Assembly (NCBI GenBank): GCA_014843695.1
Contig: CM026400.1
Location: 44,802,638 to 44,866,637, forward strand
Direction of reading: 5' to 3'
Length of the DNA: 64,000 bases
Source of the DNA: Archivesica marissinica
Taxonomy: Eukaryota; Mollusca; Bivalvia; Venerida; Vesicomyidae
Shown: positions 61,324 through 64,000 of the stretch, piece after piece
Position numbering within the stretch: the first letter of the stretch is position 1
Layout of the letters: each line of letters begins with the position of its first letter
Notes under the pieces: generated by a model
What the model was told of the DNA's origin: nothing
The model's database searches: none
The model's input: only the letters and a program-made list of their open reading frames with translations
Made by a program: the position numbers and the translations under genes

Positions 61324-61635
61324 GTAAGTGCAATAAATCACTGTTTGATCAAATACAGATGTTCTCTAGTTACGTTGTGAAGTAAGTGCAATAAATCACT
61401 GTTTGATCAAATACAGATGTTCTCTAGTTACATTGTGAAGTAAGTACGATAAATCACTGTTTGATCAAATACAGATGTTCTCTAGTTACGTTGTGAAGTA
61501 AGTACAATAAATCACTGTTTGATCAAATACAGATGTTCTCTAGTTACGTTGTGAAGTAAGTACGATAAATCACTGTTTGATCAAATACAGATGTTCTCTA
61601 GTTATGTTGTGAAGTAAGTACGATAAATCAATGTT
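61277..61635 (+). repeat. 58-bp array carrying the exon 19 splice donor, 6 donors
   Basis: Unit AAATCACTGTTTGATCAAAT / ACAGATGTTCTCTAGTTACG / TTGTGAA|GTAAGTGCAAT. Donors from the real one at 61324-61325 to 61614-61615 (5 x 58 bp). The seventh unit is cut by the LINE. Confidence 0.96.
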
Positions 61636-64000
61636 TGACTTCTTCTTCTTCTTCTTGTCGTTCGTGAATCACATGGACAAGCCGGCAGCAAACACGAAAT
61701 GGGCCGTCCTCCTCTGATCCTCCCGGCAGCCATGTAACTTCGTCTGGAGAGAAGTATCTGTTGCCCAGGTTGTTTTCCTCAGCCCATGAAGATTGGGACA
61801 CTCCTGGAGGATGTGTTCTGCAGTCTGGTCCCCTATTTTGCAGCTACAGGCAGTTGATGGAGCTAGTCCAAGCTTCCGACACATATGGAAGTTCAGGCGG
61901 TTATGCCCTGTTCTAAGCCGGAATATCGTGACTTGCTCCTGTCTGGTGAGAAGGTGGTAGTCATCCTTCTCGACTGTTGTCTTTGATGCAGATTTGATTA
62001 TGGTGCATTTCTCCTTGTAAGTCAAATCTTTGTCTGGTTGCCTCTCGGTAGAACCTTGCTTGGCAAGCTGGTCAGCGGCTTCATTGCCAGGAATGCCTAT
62101 GTGTGCAGGTACCCACTGGAGGACAGTTCTTTTAGTTAAGCTGACTGTTCGAAGGGCTTCCATCAGGTGGGGTTCTTTGTTGTTAGATAGGGCATCCAGA
62201 ACCGAGAGCGCATCAGTCAGGAAGACAACCTGGGCACACTCCACATTGTTGTGTACTAGAGATGCTGCTGTTTCAAGGGCCTGTACTTCTGCCCCATAGT
62301 TGCTGCAGTGTACTCCAGTAGGTAGAGCAACTGACTGTGTGTGTCCATCTGGGTGTCGGACATACACGCCTGCTCCTCCATTTGCTACTGCTCTTGTGGC
62401 TGAACCATCTGTGTAGACTTGTAGCCATGCTTCTCCAGGATAATTCATGTCGATGTGTGCTAGTGTGAGGGCACGTTTGACGTCATCATGTTGTCTATCT
62501 CTGGATGTCATGTATGGGATTGTACTGCAGATGGTAACCTTGGATTCATTGCTAGTCAACCATGGCTTGGATAGAAATGGTGTTGGAGGCAATGTCTTGG
62601 CTGGGAGATGGCTGGTGTGCTTTCGAGCAAGCTTCTTGGACTGGTGGATGAAACTGCTTCGCTTTAGACGATTCTTCGTTAGTGCCTCAACTCTCTGCTT
62701 CATCGGTTGGTCTTCCTGACATCGAAACTTCTCTGTCTGTAGAAGAATTCTTGTGTCGTGATGTTCTTGCAGTGGCTGGATGGAAGTAATTTTCTCCATG
62801 GCCTTGATTGGAGTGCTCTTCATTGCACCTGTGATCAGCCTGAGAGCCTTGTTCTGAACCTTGTCGAGTGTCTGTTGGTTGGTCTTGGCTGATGATGTCC
62901 AGGCGGTGGATCCATATTCCAGGTGAGGCCTGACCACACCTTGGTATATAGTCTTCAGGATATGATCATTGGCACCCCATGTGGTGCCAGCAAGCTTCCG
63001 AAGGATTGCAAGCTTGCGCTTGGCTTTGGCCTCTGCTTTCTGGATATGTGGCTTCCATGTCTGCCGTCTATCAAATGTCACCCCCAAGTATGTTGGCTCG
63101 TTGTCCGTCTTCAAGGCAGTTCCACCGACTTTGATGGTTCCAGTTTTCTGTTTGGTGGAAAGTGTGAAGAGTGTGGTTGACGACTTCTCCTTATTAATAG
63201 AGATGCACCAGTATTCTGCCCATGCTGTGAGCTTGTCTGCGGCCATCTGCATTCTGTATGTGGCAGTCGTTACATGTTCTTCAACACACCACATGACCAA
63301 GTCGTCAGCATAGAGTGCTGCTTTGATACCTTTTGGGAGCTCTGCAAGCAAGTCATCGATGAAGATGAGGATCAGCGTAGGCGAGATCACTCCTCCTTGA
63401 GGAACACTGTGTCGGATGAGGAATTTCTTGCTCTTCTGGTTGTCAACAAGTACTCGGGCTCTGCGATTGTGTAGGAAGGATTTGGTCCATCGGAGCATCT
63501 TGTCGGCAGTTCCGCATCGTTGCATCTTGACCAGCAGCCCATCAGTCCAGACTTTGTCAAAAGCCTTCTGGAGGTCTATCCAGGTTGCAAAAACTACCTT
63601 CTGGTCTTGGAATGCATCCTCAACTTCCTGAGCGAGGTATGTTGCCTGGTCCTCTGTGCATCTGAACTGTCGGAATCCTGCTTGTTCCTTGGATAGGAGG
63701 TTTTCTGTCTCAAGGTACCACATGAGTCTCTTGTTAACTATCCTCTCCATTGTCTTGACCACACAGCTACTGAGACTAATAGGGCGATAGCTGGAAGCTT
63801 TCTTTCTATCCTTGCCGTTCTTGTAGATTGGGATAACATTGGCTTCCTTCCAGATCTGCGGAACTATGCCTTCTTTCCAGCTAAGATTGAAGATGTCAAG
63901 AAGTTTCAGCATGGCTGAGCATCCAAGATGAGTTAGCATCTCATTGGAGATTCTATCTGGTCCAGGTGACTTCCTCTTTTTCAGTTGTCTGAGCGCTGTG
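61636..64000 (-). mobile_element. LINE (I-group-like), antisense in AXDND1 intron 19, partial
   Basis: The element runs in antisense orientation to the host gene. Its 3' end is a short UTR closed by a trinucleotide (TTC on the plus strand) run at about 61638-61656, the kind of simple-repeat tail used by I-type LINEs. It starts directly inside the seventh, incomplete unit of the 58-bp donor array, so insertion came after the array was formed. Confidence 0.88.
61669..64000 (-). CDS. Non-LTR retrotransposon ORF2: reverse transcriptase plus RNase H (5' end outside window)
   Basis: The frame stays open from the stop at 61669-61671 to the window edge (776 codons). Numbering from the Met at 63937-63939: RT fingers SYRPISL (50-56), motif A WIDLQKAFD (120-128), motif B SVPQGGVISP (178-187), catalytic YADD (210-213), and thumb/E region YLGVTFD (284-290). 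A typical SPGPDRI motif lies just upstream of that Met. A C-terminal RNase H domain has YTDGS (Asp 511), Glu 551/556, Asp 576 and GNEAAD (Asp 623), followed by a Cys-rich tail with H and C spacing. The endonuclease and ORF1 would lie beyond 64000. A C-terminal RNase H points to the I/Nimb-type group rather than L1, CR1 or RTE; the exact clade is not resolved. No stop or frameshift is seen, so the element looks young. Confidence 0.93.
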   Translation of the reverse strand, partial: TALRQLKKRKSPGPDRISNEMLTHLGCSAMLKLLDIFNLSWKEGIVPQIWKEANVIPIYKNGKDRKKASSYRPISLSSCVVKTMERIVNKRLMWYLETENLLSKEQAGFRQFRCTEDQATYLAQEVEDAFQDQKVVFATWIDLQKAFDKVWTDGLLVKMQRCGTADKMLRWTKSFLHNRRARVLVDNQKSKKFLIRHSVPQGGVISPTLILIFIDDLLAELPKGIKAALYADDLVMWCVEEHVTTATYRMQMAADKLTAWAEYWCISINKEKSSTTLFTLSTKQKTGTIKVGGTALKTDNEPTYLGVTFDRRQTWKPHIQKAEAKAKRKLAILRKLAGTTWGANDHILKTIYQGVVRPHLEYGSTAWTSSAKTNQQTLDKVQNKALRLITGAMKSTPIKAMEKITSIQPLQEHHDTRILLQTEKFRCQEDQPMKQRVEALTKNRLKRSSFIHQSKKLARKHTSHLPAKTLPPTPFLSKPWLTSNESKVTICSTIPYMTSRDRQHDDVKRALTLAHIDMNYPGEAWLQVYTDGSATRAVANGGAGVYVRHPDGHTQSVALPTGVHCSNYGAEVQALETAASLVHNNVECAQVVFLTDALSVLDALSNNKEPHLMEALRTVSLTKRTVLQWVPAHIGIPGNEAADQLAKQGSTERQPDKDLTYKEKCTIIKSASKTTVEKDDYHLLTRQEQVTIFRLRTGHNRLNFHMCRKLGLAPSTACSCKIGDQTAEHILQECPNLHGLRKTTWATDTSLQTKLHGCREDQRRTAHFVFAAGLSM

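Noticed and set aside
62030..63631. Plus-strand ORFs within the LINE
   Set aside because: Shadows of the minus-strand reverse transcriptase/RNase H frame.

Overview
This is a eukaryotic, intron-rich window, most likely from a mollusc and probably a bivalve. The evidence is one multi-exon animal gene with canonical GT-AG introns, several tRNA-derived SINE families with target-site duplications, piggyBac-like and pogo-like MITEs, a non-LTR retrotransposon with an RNase H domain, and very abundant minisatellites. Species is not determinable from sequence alone.

One host gene dominates. On the plus strand, 19 coding exons between 6938 and 61323 join in a single frame (2297 nt, 765 codons plus 2 nt) and encode the N-terminal part of an orthologue of AXDND1 (axonemal dynein light chain domain-containing protein 1). 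The start codon is present, with an in-frame stop just upstream. The 3' end lies beyond the window. Coding sequence is only about 4 percent of the gene span; introns reach about 8 kb.

Layout: 1-6930 is upstream sequence or a 5' UTR intron with a 33-bp minisatellite, SINEs and a TIR element. 6931-18731 holds exons 1-7 with MITEs, a 64-bp array over the exon 5 acceptor and a 32-bp array derived from a MITE end. 18732-31427 holds exons 8-12, with a 97-bp array over the exon 8 acceptor and an 18-bp array. 31428-39110 is intron 12, mostly a 6.2-kb foldback element built of roughly 60-bp tandem repeats in inverted arms around a retroelement integrase remnant. 39111-53217 holds exons 13-17 with 35-, 30-, 45-, 38- and 31-bp arrays. 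53218-61323 holds exons 18-19 with 54-, 17-, 28-, 53- and 58-bp arrays. 61636-64000 is the 3' part of an antisense LINE inserted into the last array.

The most unusual theme is that four acceptor sites (exons 5, 8, 17, 19) and one donor site (exon 19) of this single gene have been tandemly amplified together with a few nucleotides of exon, giving 6 to 19 copies of a splice site in a row. In parallel, the ends of several unrelated MITE families in the same introns have been turned into minisatellites. A short-segment tandem amplification process seems to have acted across the whole locus, on exon edges as well as transposon ends.
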